DNA of 64,000 nucleotides from Hydractinia symbiolongicarpus (GCF_029227915.1 NC_079877.1:8680001-8744000); one strand, 5' to 3'. Shown: positions 38,035 to 48,450, counted from the first letter of the stretch. Made by a program: numbers and translations. Notes: generated by a model from the sequence alone, not told the origin.

Positions 38035-38150
38035 GTCGGGATGGCCGAGCGGTCTAAGGCGCCAGACTCAAGACAAAATGTTCTTCCACTCATCGCGTGG
38101 AGAATTCTGGTCCTCGAATGAGGGCGTGGGTTCGAATCCCACTTCCGACA
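38035..38150 (+). tRNA. tRNA-Leu(CAA), intron, unit 30
   Basis: Consensus copy. Confidence 0.97.
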
Positions 38151-38191
38151 ACTTTTCCCTGCCACACAAAATTTTAGGCCTAAAATGCAAG

Positions 38192-38285
38192 TCCACCGAG
38201 CCGGATTTGAACCAGCGACCTAAGGATGCCTGAGTGGTATAAGTTCGTCTACAGTCCTCCGCTCTACCAACTGAGCTATCGGTGG
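38192..38285 (-). tRNA. tRNA-Tyr(GTA), intron, unit 30
   Basis: Consensus copy. Confidence 0.97.
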
Positions 38286-38378
38286 ATGTAGCATCGTACA
38301 GTTCTTGTGCAGGACTATGCAGGTCATGTCACGTTTGTAGTATGACGTGGTTTTTAAAATGATGCGATAGCTCGCACG

Positions 38379-38450
38379 TAGCAGAGGGTGGTTTCGATCC
38401 ACCGACCTCTGGGTTATGGGCCCAGCACGCTTCCTCTGCGCCACTCTGCT
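38379..38450 (-). tRNA. initiator tRNA-Met(CAT), unit 30
   Basis: Consensus copy. Confidence 0.97.
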
Positions 38451-38538
38451 GAAGGTAGGTAAGCTGAAATGTGTCTGATGTAAGGTGTAGTTTAGTATTG
38501 CGAACAGCACTCGAACTATGACCTTTTTACCATTTCCA

Positions 38539-38611
38539 GGGGGATTAGCTCACATGGTAGAGCGCTCGCTTTGCATGCGAGAGGTACCGGGATCGATGCC
38601 CGGATCCTCCA
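38539..38611 (+). tRNA. tRNA-Ala(TGC), unit 30
   Basis: Consensus copy. Confidence 0.97.
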
Positions 38612-38870
38612 AGACGATGTTTTTAATTTATTTATTTTTATACTAATTTCAGTAGTTGCCAATGGTCATAAGAGGATTTATGATGCTCCTAAGATTACCT
38701 GGTATTAATAATAATAATAATAATACTAAACCGCGCTGCATATGTCTAGAGCATTTCTTGCTGTTTAATTTCGCATTGACAGTATACACAGTTTCAGCTT
38801 TTAACATGATCGACCGTGTGGCATTCGGGCATTGACGCCATCGCGAACATATTATTTAAATATGAACTCG

Positions 38871-38942
38871 TCCTCGGTAGTATAGTGGTAAGTATCCCCG
38901 CCTGTCACGCGGGAGACCGGGGTTCGATTCCCCGCCGGGGAG
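38871..38942 (+). tRNA. tRNA-Asp(GTC), unit 31
   Basis: Consensus copy. Confidence 0.97.
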
Positions 38943-39015
38943 GTTCTTTTTATCTTGTCAATGTTTCGTTTCACGTCAGTAGCGTTCGCGGGACTGTCCG
39001 GGAATACAGATTTAC

Positions 39016-39088
39016 GCCCGGTTAGCTCAGTCGGTAGAGCATCAGACTTTTAATCTGAGGGTCGCGGGTTCGAGTCCCTCATCGGGCG
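39016..39088 (+). tRNA. tRNA-Lys(TTT), unit 31
   Basis: Consensus copy. Confidence 0.97.
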
Positions 39089-39195
39089 TAACAATTATTT
39101 GGTACGATGGTGAACTAACTTTCACCACAATGTCTTGTCGAAAGAGGATGAATAACGTAACATTTGCGGAGTGGCAAAGGCGAAGCAAACTTGAT

Positions 39196-39268
39196 GGGGA
39201 ACTAGCTCAGATGGTAGAGCGCTCGCTTAGCATGCGAGAGGTACCGGGATCGATGCCCGGGTTCTCCA
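39196..39268 (+). tRNA. tRNA-Ala(AGC), unit 31
   Basis: Consensus copy. Confidence 0.97.
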
Positions 39269-39336
39269 ATGCCTTTTCCATAGGCGTAAAATAAATGAAA
39301 TTTGCGCAGAGCAATTTGCAGCAGCGTTCGTGTCAT

Positions 39337-39452
39337 GTCGGGATGGCCGAGCGGTCTAAGGCGCCAGACTCAAGACAAAATGTTCTTCCACTCATCGCGT
39401 GGAGAATTCTGGTCCTCGAATGAGGGCGTGGGTTCGAATCCCACTTCCGACA
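39337..39452 (+). tRNA. tRNA-Leu(CAA), intron, unit 31
   Basis: Consensus copy. Confidence 0.97.
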
Positions 39453-39493
39453 ACTTTTCCCTGCCACACAAAATTTTAGGCCTAAAATGCAAG

Positions 39494-39587
39494 TCCACCG
39501 AGCCGGATTTGAACCAGCGACCTAAGGATGCCTGAGTGGTATAAGTTCGTCTACAGTCCTCCGCTCTACCAACTGAGCTATCGGTGG
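39494..39587 (-). tRNA. tRNA-Tyr(GTA), intron, unit 31
   Basis: Consensus copy. Confidence 0.97.
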
Positions 39588-39680
39588 ATGTAGCATCGTA
39601 CAGTTCTTGTGCAGGACTATGCAGGTCATGTCACGTTTGTAGTATGACGTGGTTTTTAAAATGATGCGATAGCTCGCACG

Positions 39681-39752
39681 TAGCAGAGGGTGGTTTCGAT
39701 CCACCGACCTCTGGGTTATGGGCCCAGCACGCTTCCTCTGCGCCACTCTGCT
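39681..39752 (-). tRNA. initiator tRNA-Met(CAT), unit 31
   Basis: Consensus copy. Confidence 0.97.
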
Positions 39753-39840
39753 GAAGGTAGGTAAGCTGAAATGTGTCTGATGTAAGGTGTAGTTTAGTAT
39801 TGCGAACAGCACTCGAACTATGACCTTTTTAACATTTCCA

Positions 39841-39913
39841 GGGGGATTAGCTCACATGGTAGAGCGCTCGCTTTGCATGCGAGAGGTACCGGGATCGATG
39901 CCCGGATCCTCCA
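39841..39913 (+). tRNA. tRNA-Ala(TGC), unit 31
   Basis: Consensus copy; 5' flank C to A marker. Confidence 0.97.
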
Positions 39914-40172
39914 AGACGATGTTTTTAATTTATTTATTTTTATACTAATTTCAGTAGTTGCCAATGGTCATAAGAGGATTTATGATGCTCCTAAGATTAC
40001 CTGGTATTAATAATAATAATAATAATACTAAACCGCGCTGCATATGTCTAGAGCATTTCTTGCTGTTTAATTTCGCATTGACAGTATACACAGTTTCAGC
40101 TTTTAACATGATCGACCGTGTGGCATTCGGGCATTGACGCCATCGCGAACATATTATTTAAATATGAACTCG

Positions 40173-40244
40173 TCCTCGGTAGTATAGTGGTAAGTATCCC
40201 CGCCTGTCACGCGGGAGACCGGGGTTCGATTCCCCGCCGGGGAG
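40173..40244 (+). tRNA. tRNA-Asp(GTC), unit 32
   Basis: Consensus copy. Confidence 0.97.
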
Positions 40245-40317
40245 GTTCTTTTTATCTTGTCAATGTTTCGTTTCACGTCAGTAGCGTTCGCGGGACTGTC
40301 CGGGAATACAGATTTAC

Positions 40318-40390
40318 GCCCGGTTAGCTCAGTCGGTAGAGCATCAGACTTTTAATCTGAGGGTCGCGGGTTCGAGTCCCTCATCGGGCG
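40318..40390 (+). tRNA. tRNA-Lys(TTT), unit 32
   Basis: Consensus copy; the spacer after it is 1 bp shorter. Confidence 0.97.
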
Positions 40391-40496
40391 TAACAATTAT
40401 TTGGTACGATGGTGAACTAACTTTCACCACAATGTCTTGTCGAAAGAGGATGAATAACGTAACATTTGCGGATGGCAAAGGCGAAGCAAACTTGAT

Positions 40497-40569
40497 GGGG
40501 AACTAGCTCAGATGGTAGAGCGCTCGCTTAGCATGCGAGAGGTACCGGGATCGATGCCCGGGTTCTCCA
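40497..40569 (+). tRNA. tRNA-Ala(AGC), unit 32
   Basis: Consensus copy. Confidence 0.97.
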
Positions 40570-40637
40570 ATGCCTTTTCCATAGGCGTAAAATAAATGAA
40601 ATTTGCGCAGAGCAATTTGCAGCAGCGTTCGTGTCAT

Positions 40638-40753
40638 GTCGGGATGGCCGAGCGGTCTAAGGCGCCAGACTCAAGACAAAATGTTCTTCCACTCATCGCG
40701 TGGAGAATTCTGGTCCTCGAATGAGGGCGTGGGTTCGAATCCCACTTCCGACA
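40638..40753 (+). tRNA. tRNA-Leu(CAA), intron, unit 32
   Basis: Consensus copy. Confidence 0.97.
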
Positions 40754-40794
40754 ACTTTTCCCTGCCACACAAAATTTTAGGCCTAAAATGCAAG

Positions 40795-40888
40795 TCCACC
40801 GAGCCGGATTTGAACCAGCGACCTAAGGATGCCTGAGTGGTATAAGTTCGTCTACAGTCCTCCGCTCTACCAACTGAGCTATCGGTGG
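40795..40888 (-). tRNA. tRNA-Tyr(GTA), intron, unit 32
   Basis: Consensus copy. Confidence 0.97.
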
Positions 40889-40981
40889 ATGTAGCATCGT
40901 ACAGTTCTTGTGCAGGACTATGCAGGTCATGTCACGTTTGTAGTATGACGTGGTTTTTAAAATGATGCGATAGCTCGCACG

Positions 40982-41053
40982 TAGCAGAGGGTGGTTTCGA
41001 TCCACCGACCTCTGGGTTATGGGCCCAGCACGCTTCCTCTGCGCCACTCTGCT
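40982..41053 (-). tRNA. initiator tRNA-Met(CAT), unit 32
   Basis: Consensus copy. Confidence 0.97.
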
Positions 41054-41141
41054 GAAGGTAGGTAAGCTGAAATGTGTCTGATGTAAGGTGTAGTTTAGTA
41101 TTGCGAACAGCACTCGAACTATGACCTTTTTAACATTTCCA

Positions 41142-41214
41142 GGGGGATTAGCTCACATGGTAGAGCGCTCGCTTTGCATGCGAGAGGTACCGGGATCGAT
41201 GCCCGGATCCTCCA
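41142..41214 (+). tRNA. tRNA-Ala(TGC), unit 32
   Basis: Consensus copy; 5' flank C to A marker. Confidence 0.97.
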
Positions 41215-41473
41215 AGACGATGTTTTTAATTTATTTATTTTTATACTAATTTCAGTAGTTGCCAATGGTCATAAGAGGATTTATGATGCTCCTAAGATTA
41301 CCTGGTATTAATAATAATAATAATAATACTAAACCGCGCTGCATATGTCTAGAGCATTTCTTGCTGTTTAATTTCGCATTGACAGTATACACAGTTTCAG
41401 CTTTTAACATGATCGACCGTGTGGCATTCGGGCATTGACGCCATCGCGAACATATTATTTAAATATGAACTCG

Positions 41474-41545
41474 TCCTCGGTAGTATAGTGGTAAGTATCC
41501 CCGCCTGTCACGCGGGAGACCGGGGTTCGATTCCCCGCCGGGGAG
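41474..41545 (+). tRNA. tRNA-Asp(GTC), unit 33
   Basis: Consensus copy. Confidence 0.97.
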
Positions 41546-41618
41546 GTTCTTTTTATCTTGTCAATGTTTCGTTTCACGTCAGTAGTGTTCGCGGGACTGT
41601 CCGGGAATACAGATTTAC

Positions 41619-41691
41619 GCCCGGTTAGCTCAGTCGGTAGAGCATCAGACTTTTAATCTGAGGGTCGCGGGTTCGAGTCCCTCATCGGGCG
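41619..41691 (+). tRNA. tRNA-Lys(TTT), unit 33
   Basis: Consensus copy. Confidence 0.97.
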
Positions 41692-41798
41692 TAACAATTA
41701 TTTGGTACGATGGTGAACTAACTTTCACCACAATGTCTTGTCGAAAGAGGATGAATAACGTAACATTTGCGGAGTGGCAAAGGCGAAGCAAACTTGAT

Positions 41799-41871
41799 GG
41801 GGAACTAGCTCAGATGGTAGAGCGCTCGCTTAGCATGCGAGAGGTACCGGGATCGATGCCCGGGTTCTCCA
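41799..41871 (+). tRNA. tRNA-Ala(AGC), unit 33
   Basis: Consensus copy. Confidence 0.97.
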
Positions 41872-41939
41872 ATGCCTTTTCCATAGGCGTAAAATAAATG
41901 AAATTTGCGCAGAGCAATTTGCAGCAGCGTTCGTGTCAT

Positions 41940-42055
41940 GTCGGGATGGCCGAGCGGTCTAAGGCGCCAGACTCAAGACAAAATGTTCTTCCACTCATCG
42001 CGTGGAGAATTCTGGTCCTCGAATGAGGGCGTGGGTTCGAATCCCACTTCCGACA
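41940..42055 (+). tRNA. tRNA-Leu(CAA), intron, unit 33
   Basis: Consensus copy. Confidence 0.97.
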
Positions 42056-42096
42056 ACTTTTCCCTGCCACACAAAATTTTAGGCCTAAAATGCAAG

Positions 42097-42190
42097 TCCA
42101 CCGAGCCGGATTTGAACCAGCGACCTAAGGATGCCTGAGTGGTATAAGTTCGTCTACAGTCCTCCGCTCTACCAACTGAGCTATCGGTGG
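42097..42190 (-). tRNA. tRNA-Tyr(GTA), intron, unit 33
   Basis: Consensus copy. Confidence 0.97.
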
Positions 42191-42283
42191 ATGTAGCATC
42201 GTACAGTTCTTGTGCAGGACTATGCAGGTCATGTCACGTTTGTAGTATGACGTGGTTTTTAAAATGATGCGATAGCTCGCACG

Positions 42284-42355
42284 TAGCAGAGGGTGGTTTC
42301 GATCCACCGACCTCTGGGTTATGGGCCCAGCACGCTTCCTCTGCGCCACTCTGCT
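42284..42355 (-). tRNA. initiator tRNA-Met(CAT), unit 33
   Basis: Consensus copy. Confidence 0.97.
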
Positions 42356-42443
42356 GAAGGTAGGTAAGCTGAAATGTGTCTGATGTAAGGTGTAGTTTAG
42401 TATTGCGAACAGCACTCGAACTATGACCTTTTTAACATTTCCA

Positions 42444-42516
42444 GGGGGATTAGCTCACATGGTAGAGCGCTCGCTTTGCATGCGAGAGGTACCGGGATCG
42501 ATGCCCGGATCCTCCA
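42444..42516 (+). tRNA. tRNA-Ala(TGC), unit 33
   Basis: Consensus copy; 5' flank C to A marker. Confidence 0.97.
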
Positions 42517-42775
42517 AGACGATGTTTTTAATTTATTTATTTTTATACTAATTTCAGTAGTTGGCAATGGTCATAAGAGGATTTATGATGCTCCTAAGAT
42601 TACCTGGTATTAATAATAATAATAATAATACTAAACCGCGCTGCATATGTCTAGAGCATTTCTTGCTGTTTAATTTCGCATTGACAGTATACACAGTTTC
42701 AGCTTTTAACATGATCGACCGTGTGGCATTCGGGCATTGACGCCATCGCGAACATATTATTTAAATATGAACTCG

Positions 42776-42847
42776 TCCTCGGTAGTATAGTGGTAAGTAT
42801 CCCCGCCTGTCACGCGGGAGACCGGGGTTCGATTCCCCGCCGGGGAG
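42776..42847 (+). tRNA. tRNA-Asp(GTC), unit 34
   Basis: Consensus copy. Confidence 0.97.
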
Positions 42848-42920
42848 GTTCTTTTTATCTTGTCAATGTTTCGTTTCACGTCAGTAGCGTTCGCGGGACT
42901 GTCCGGGAATACAGATTTAC

Positions 42921-42993
42921 GCCCGGTTAGCTCAGTCGGTAGAGCATCAGACTTTTAATCTGAGGGTCGCGGGTTCGAGTCCCTCATCGGGCG
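42921..42993 (+). tRNA. tRNA-Lys(TTT), unit 34
   Basis: Consensus copy. Confidence 0.97.
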
Positions 42994-43100
42994 TAACAAT
43001 TATTTGGTACGATGGTGAACTAACTTTCACCACAATGTCTTGTCGAAAGAGTATGAATAACGTAACATTTGCGGAGTGGCAAAGGCGAAGCAAACTTGAT

Positions 43101-43173
43101 GGGGAACTAGCTCAGATGGTAGAGCGCTCGCTTAGCATGCGAGAGGTACCGGGATCGATGCCCGGGTTCTCCA
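43101..43173 (+). tRNA. tRNA-Ala(AGC), unit 34
   Basis: Consensus copy. Confidence 0.97.
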
Positions 43174-43241
43174 ATGCCTTTTCCATAGGCGTAAAATAAA
43201 TGAAATTTGCGCAGAGCAATTTGCAGCAGCGTTCGTGTCAT

Positions 43242-43357
43242 GTCGGGATGGCCGAGCGGTCTAAGGCGCCAGACTCAAGACAAAATGTTCTTCCACTCAT
43301 CGCGTGGAGAATTCTGGTCCTCGAATGAGGGCGTGGGTTCGAATCCCACTTCCGACA
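43242..43357 (+). tRNA. tRNA-Leu(CAA), intron, unit 34
   Basis: Consensus copy. Confidence 0.97.
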
Positions 43358-43398
43358 ACTTTTCCCTGCCACACAAAATTTTAGGCCTAAAATGCAAG

Positions 43399-43492
43399 TC
43401 CACCGAGCCGGATTTGAACCAGCGACCTAAGGATGCCTGAGTGGTATAAGTTCGTCTACAGTCCTCCGCTCTACCAACTGAGCTATCGGTGG
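43399..43492 (-). tRNA. tRNA-Tyr(GTA), intron, unit 34
   Basis: Consensus copy. Confidence 0.97.
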
Positions 43493-43585
43493 ATGTAGCA
43501 TCGTACAGTTCTTGTGCAGGACTATGCAGGTCATGTCACGTTTGTAGTATGACGTGGTTTTTAAAATGATGCGATAGCTCGCACG

Positions 43586-43657
43586 TAGCAGAGGGTGGTT
43601 TCGATCCACCGACCTCTGGGTTATGGGCCCAGCACGCTTCCTCTGCGCCACTCTGCT
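43586..43657 (-). tRNA. initiator tRNA-Met(CAT), unit 34
   Basis: Consensus copy. Confidence 0.97.
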
Positions 43658-43745
43658 GAAGGTAGGTAAGCTGAAATGTGTCTGATGTAAGGTGTAGTTT
43701 AGTATTGCGAACAGCACTCGAACTATGACCTTATTAACATTTCCA

Positions 43746-43818
43746 GGGGGATTAGCTCACATGGTAGAGCGCTCGCTTTGCATGCGAGAGGTACCGGGAT
43801 CGATGCCCGGATCCTCCA
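43746..43818 (+). tRNA. tRNA-Ala(TGC), unit 34
   Basis: Consensus copy; 5' flank has the C to A marker plus a private T to A. Confidence 0.97.
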
Positions 43819-44077
43819 AGACGATGTTTTTAATTTATTTATTTTTATACTAATTTCAGTAGTTGCCAATGGTCATAAGAGGATTTATGATGCTCCTAAG
43901 ATTACCTGGTATTAATAATAATAATAATAATACTAAACCGCGCTGCATATGTCTAGAGCATTTCTTGCTGTTTAATTTCGCATTGACAGTATACACAGTT
44001 TCAGCTTTTAACATGATCGACCGTGTGGCATTCGGGCATTGACGCCATCGCGAACATATTATTTAAATATGAACTCG

Positions 44078-44149
44078 TCCTCGGTAGTATAGTGGTAAGT
44101 ATCCCCGCCTGTCACGCGGGAGACCGGGGTTCGATTCCCCGCCGGGGAG
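44078..44149 (+). tRNA. tRNA-Asp(GTC), unit 35
   Basis: Consensus copy. Confidence 0.97.
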
Positions 44150-44222
44150 GTTCTTTTTATCTTGTCAATGTTTCGTTTCACGTCAGTAGCGTTCGCGGGA
44201 CTGTCCGGGAATACAGATTTAC

Positions 44223-44295
44223 GCCCGGTTAGCTCAGTCGGTAGAGCATCAGACTTTTAATCTGAGGGTCGCGGGTTCGAGTCCCTCATCGGGCG
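44223..44295 (+). tRNA. tRNA-Lys(TTT), unit 35
   Basis: Consensus copy. Confidence 0.97.
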
Positions 44296-44402
44296 TAACA
44301 ATTATTTGGTACGATGGTGAACTAACTTTCACCACAATGTCTTGTCGAAAGAGGATGAATAACGTAACATTTGCGGAGTGGCAAAGGCGAAGCAAACTTG
44401 AT

Positions 44403-44475
44403 GGGGAACTAGCTCAGATGGTAGAGCGCTCGCTTAGCATGCGAGAGGTACCGGGATCGATGCCCGGGTTCTCCA
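44403..44475 (+). tRNA. tRNA-Ala(AGC), unit 35
   Basis: Consensus copy. Confidence 0.97.
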
Positions 44476-44543
44476 ATGCCTTTTCCATAGGCGTAAAATA
44501 AATGAAATTTGCGCAGAGCAATTTGCAGCAGCGTTCGTGTCAT

Positions 44544-44659
44544 GTCGGGATGGCCGAGCGGTCTAAGGCGCCAGACTCAAGACAAAATGTTCTTCCACTC
44601 ATCGCGTGGAGAATTCTGGTCCTCGAATGAGGGCGTGGGTTCGAATCCCACTTCCGACA
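44544..44659 (+). tRNA. tRNA-Leu(CAA), intron, unit 35
   Basis: Consensus copy. Confidence 0.97.
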
Positions 44660-44700
44660 ACTTTTCCCTGCCACACAAAATTTTAGGCCTAAAATGCAAG

Positions 44701-44794
44701 TCCACCGTGCCGGATTTGAACCAGCGACCTAAGGATGCCTGAGTGGTATAAGTTCGTCTACAGTCCTCCGCTCTACCAACTGAGCTATCGGTGG
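44701..44794 (-). tRNA. tRNA-Tyr(GTA), intron, unit 35
   Basis: T66 to A breaks the inner acceptor pair. Confidence 0.93.
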
Positions 44795-44887
44795 ATGTAG
44801 CATCGTACAGTTCTTGTGCAGGACTATGCAGGTCATGTCACGTTTGTAGTATGACGTGGTTTTTAAAATGATGCGATAGCTCGCACG

Positions 44888-44959
44888 TAGCAGAGGGTGG
44901 TTTCGATCCACCGACCTCTGGGTTATGGGCCCAGCACGCTTCCTCTGCGCCACTCTGCT
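44888..44959 (-). tRNA. initiator tRNA-Met(CAT), unit 35
   Basis: Consensus copy. Confidence 0.97.
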
Positions 44960-45047
44960 GAAGGTAGGTAAGCTGAAATGTGTCTGATGTAAGGTGTAGT
45001 TTAGTATTGCGAACAGCACTCGAACTATGACCTTTTTACCATTTCCA

Positions 45048-45120
45048 GGGGGATTAGCTCACATGGTAGAGCGCTCGCTTTGCATGCGAGAGGTACCGGG
45101 ATCGATGCCCGGATCCTCCA
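45048..45120 (+). tRNA. tRNA-Ala(TGC), unit 35
   Basis: Consensus copy. Confidence 0.97.
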
Positions 45121-45379
45121 AGACGATGTTTTTAATTTATTTATTTTTATACTAATTTCAGTAGTTGCCAATGGTCATAAGAGGATTTATGATGCTCCTA
45201 AGATTACCTGGTATTAATAATAATAATAATAATACTAAACCGCGCTGCATATGTCTAGAGCATTTCTTGCTGTTTAATTTCGCATTGACAGTATACACAG
45301 TTTCAGCTTTTAACATGATCGACCGTGTGGCATTCGGGCATTGACGCCATCGCGAACATATTATTTAAATATGAACTCG

Positions 45380-45451
45380 TCCTCGGTAGTATAGTGGTAA
45401 GTATCCCCGCCTGTCACGCGGGAGACCGGGGTTCGATTCCCCGCCGGGGAG
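45380..45451 (+). tRNA. tRNA-Asp(GTC), unit 36
   Basis: Consensus copy. Confidence 0.97.
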
Positions 45452-45524
45452 GTTCTTTTTATCTTGTCAATGTTTCGTTTCACGTCAGTAGCGTTCGCGG
45501 GACTGTCCGGGAATACAGATTTAC

Positions 45525-45597
45525 GCCCGGTTAGCTCAGTCGGTAGAGCATCAGACTTTTAATCTGAGGGTCGCGGGTTCGAGTCCCTCATCGGGCG
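45525..45597 (+). tRNA. tRNA-Lys(TTT), unit 36
   Basis: Consensus copy. Confidence 0.97.
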
Positions 45598-45704
45598 TAA
45601 CAATTATTTGGTACGATGGTGAACTAACTTTCACCACAATGTCTTGTCGAAAGAGGATGAATAACGTAACATTTGCGGAGTGGCAAAGGCGAAGCAAACT
45701 TGAT

Positions 45705-45777
45705 GGGGAACTAGCTCAGATGGTAGAGCGCTCGCTTAGCATGCGAGAGGTACCGGGATCGATGCCCGGGTTCTCCA
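45705..45777 (+). tRNA. tRNA-Ala(AGC), unit 36
   Basis: Consensus copy. Confidence 0.97.
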
Positions 45778-45845
45778 ATGCCTTTTCCATAGGCGTAAAA
45801 TAAATGAAATTTGCGCAGAGCAATTTGCAGCAGCGTTCGTGTCAT

Positions 45846-45961
45846 GTCGGGATGGCCGAGCGGTCTAAGGCGCCAGACTCAAGACAAAATGTTCTTCCAC
45901 TCATCGCGTGGAGAATTCTGGTCCTCGAATGAGGGCGTGGGTTCGAATCCCACTTCCGGCA
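45846..45961 (+). tRNA. tRNA-Leu(CAA), intron, unit 36
   Basis: A71 to G gives T2-G71. The Leu-Tyr spacer that follows has several clustered changes and is 1 bp longer. Confidence 0.95.
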
Positions 45962-46003
45962 ACTTTTCCCTGATACAACAAAATTTTAGGCCTAAAATGC
46001 AAG

Positions 46004-46097
46004 TCCACCGAGCCGGATTTGAACCAGCGACCTAAGGATGCCTGAGTGGTATAAGTTCGTCTACAGTCCTCCGCTCTACCAACTGAGCTATCGGTGG
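46004..46097 (-). tRNA. tRNA-Tyr(GTA), intron, unit 36
   Basis: Consensus copy. Confidence 0.97.
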
Positions 46098-46190
46098 ATG
46101 TAGCATCGTACAGTTCTTGTGCAGGACTATGCAGGTCATGTCACGTTTGTAGTATGACGTGGTTTTTAAAATGATGCGATAGCTCGCACG

Positions 46191-46262
46191 TAGCAGAGGG
46201 TGGTTGCGATCCACCGACTTCTGGGTTATGGGCCCAGCACGCTTCCTCTGCGCCACTCTGCT
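46191..46262 (-). tRNA. initiator tRNA-Met(CAT), unit 36 (A58 lost)
   Basis: A58 to C removes the methylated T-loop adenosine, important for initiator stability in yeast, and alters the B box; G45 to A as well. Confidence 0.86.
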
Positions 46263-46350
46263 GAAGGTAGGTAAGCTGAAATGTGTCTGATGTAAGGTGT
46301 AGTTTAGTATTGCGAACAGCACTCGAACTATGACCTTTTTACCATTTCCA

Positions 46351-46423
46351 GGGGGATTAGCTCACATGGTAGAGCGCTCGCTTTGCATGCGAGAGGTACC
46401 GGGATCGATGCCCGGATCCTCCA
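46351..46423 (+). tRNA. tRNA-Ala(TGC), unit 36
   Basis: Consensus copy. Confidence 0.97.
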
Positions 46424-46682
46424 AGACGATGTTTTTAATTTATTTATTTTTATACTAATTTCAGTAGTTGCCAATGGTCATAAGAGGATTTATGATGCTC
46501 CTAAGATTACCTGGTATTAATAATAATAATAATAATACTAAACCGCGCTGCATATGTCTAGAGCATTTCTTGCTGTTTAATTTCGCATTGACAGTATACA
46601 CAGTTTCAGCTTTTAACATGATCGACCGTGTGGCATTCGGGCATTGACGCCATCGCGAACATATTATTTAAATATGAACTCG

Positions 46683-46754
46683 TCCTCGGTAGTATAGTGG
46701 TAAGTATCCCCGCCTGTCACGCGGGAGACCGGGGTTCGATTCCCCGCCGGGGAG
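46683..46754 (+). tRNA. tRNA-Asp(GTC), unit 37
   Basis: Consensus copy. Confidence 0.97.
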
Positions 46755-46827
46755 GTTCTTTTTATCTTGTCAATGTTTCGTTTCACGTCAGTAGCGTTCG
46801 CGGGACTGTCCGGGAATACAGATTTAC

Positions 46828-46900
46828 GCCCGGTTAGCTCAGTCGGTAGAGCATCAGACTTTTAATCTGAGGGTCGCGGGTTCGAGTCCCTCATCGGGCG
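46828..46900 (+). tRNA. tRNA-Lys(TTT), unit 37
   Basis: Consensus copy. Confidence 0.97.
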
Positions 46901-47007
46901 TAACAATTATTTGGTACGATGGTGAACTAACTTTCACCACAATGTCTTGTCGAAAGAGGATGAATAACGTAACATTTGCGGAGTGGCAAAGGCGAAGCAA
47001 ACTTGAT

Positions 47008-47080
47008 GGGGAACTAGCTCAGATGGTAGAGCGCTCGCTTAGCATGCGAGAGGTACCGGGATCGATGCCCGGGTTCTCCA
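47008..47080 (+). tRNA. tRNA-Ala(AGC), unit 37
   Basis: Consensus copy. Confidence 0.97.
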
Positions 47081-47148
47081 ATGCCTTTTCCATAGGCGTA
47101 AAATAAATGAAATTTGCGCAGAGCAATTTGCAGCAGCGTTCGTGTCAT

Positions 47149-47264
47149 GTCGGGATGGCCGAGCGGTCTAAGGCGCCAGACTCAAGACAAAATGTTCTTC
47201 CACTCATCGCGTGGAGAATTCTGGTCCTCGAATGAGGGCGTGGGTTCGAATCCCACTTCCGACA
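47149..47264 (+). tRNA. tRNA-Leu(CAA), intron, unit 37
   Basis: Consensus copy. Confidence 0.97.
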
Positions 47265-47305
47265 ACTTTTCCCTGCCACACAAAATTTTAGGCCTAAAAT
47301 GCAAG

Positions 47306-47399
47306 TCCACCGAGCCGGATTTGAACCAGCGACCTAAGGATGCCTGAGTGGTATAAGTTCGTCTACAGTCCTCCGCTCTACCAACTGAGCTATCGGTGG
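47306..47399 (-). tRNA. tRNA-Tyr(GTA), intron, unit 37
   Basis: Consensus copy. Confidence 0.97.
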
Positions 47400-47492
47400 A
47401 TGTAGCATCGTACAGTTCTTGTGCAGGACTATGCAGGTCATGTCACGTTTGTAGTATGACGTGGTTTTTAAAATGATGCGATAGCTCGCACG

Positions 47493-47564
47493 TAGCAGAG
47501 GGTGGTTTCGATCCACCGACCTCTGGGTTATGGGCCCAGCACGCTTCCTCTGCGCCACTCTGCT
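47493..47564 (-). tRNA. initiator tRNA-Met(CAT), unit 37
   Basis: Consensus copy. Confidence 0.97.
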
Positions 47565-47652
47565 GAAGGTAGGTAAGCTGAAATGTGTCTGATGTAAGGT
47601 GTAGTTTAGTATTGCGAACAGCACTCGAACTATGACCTTTTTACCATTTCCA

Positions 47653-47725
47653 GGGGGATTAGCTCACATGGTAGAGCGCTCGCTTTGCATGCGAGAGGTA
47701 CCGGGATCGATGCCCGGATCCTCCA
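47653..47725 (+). tRNA. tRNA-Ala(TGC), unit 37
   Basis: Consensus copy. Confidence 0.97.
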
Positions 47726-47984
47726 AGACGATGTTTTTAATTTATTTATTTTTATACTAATTTCAGTAGTTGCCAATGGTCATAAGAGGATTTATGATGC
47801 TCCTAAGATTACCTGGTATTAATAATAATAATAATAATACTAAACCGCGCTGCATATGTCTAGAGCATTTCTTGCTGTTTAATTTCGCATTGACAGTATA
47901 CACAGTTTCAGCTTTTAACATGATCGACCGTGTGGCATTCGGGCATTGACGCCATCGCGAACATATTATTTAAATATGAACTCG

Positions 47985-48056
47985 TCCTCGGTAGTACAGT
48001 GGTAAGTATCCCCGCCTGTCTCGCGGGAGACCGGGGTTCGATTCCCCGCCGGGGAG
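47985..48056 (+). tRNA. tRNA-Asp(GTC), unit 38
   Basis: T13 to C as in units 25 and 39, and A37 to T next to the anticodon. Confidence 0.93.
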
Positions 48057-48129
48057 GTTCTTTTTATCTTGTCAATGTTTCGTTTCACGTCAGTAGCGTT
48101 CGCGGGACTGTCCGGGAATACAGATTTAC

Positions 48130-48202
48130 GCCCGGTTAGCTCAGTCGGTAGAGCATCAGACTTTTAATCTGAGGGTCGCGGGTTCGAGTCCCTCATCGGG
48201 CG
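48130..48202 (+). tRNA. tRNA-Lys(TTT), unit 38
   Basis: Consensus copy. Confidence 0.97.
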
Positions 48203-48309
48203 TAACAATTATTTGGTACGATGGTGAACTAACTTTCACCACAATGTCTTGTCGAAAGAGGATGAATAACGTAACATTTGCGGAGTGGCAAAGGCGAAGC
48301 AAACTTGAT

Positions 48310-48382
48310 GGGGAACTAGCTCAGATGGTAGAGCGCTCGCTTAGCATGCGAGAGGTACCGGGATCGATGCCCGGGTTCTCCA
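48310..48382 (+). tRNA. tRNA-Ala(AGC), unit 38
   Basis: Consensus copy. Confidence 0.97.
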
Positions 48383-48450
48383 ATGCCTTTTCCATAGGCG
48401 TAAAATAAATGAAATTTGCGCAGAGCAATTTGCAGCAGCGTTCGTGTCAT

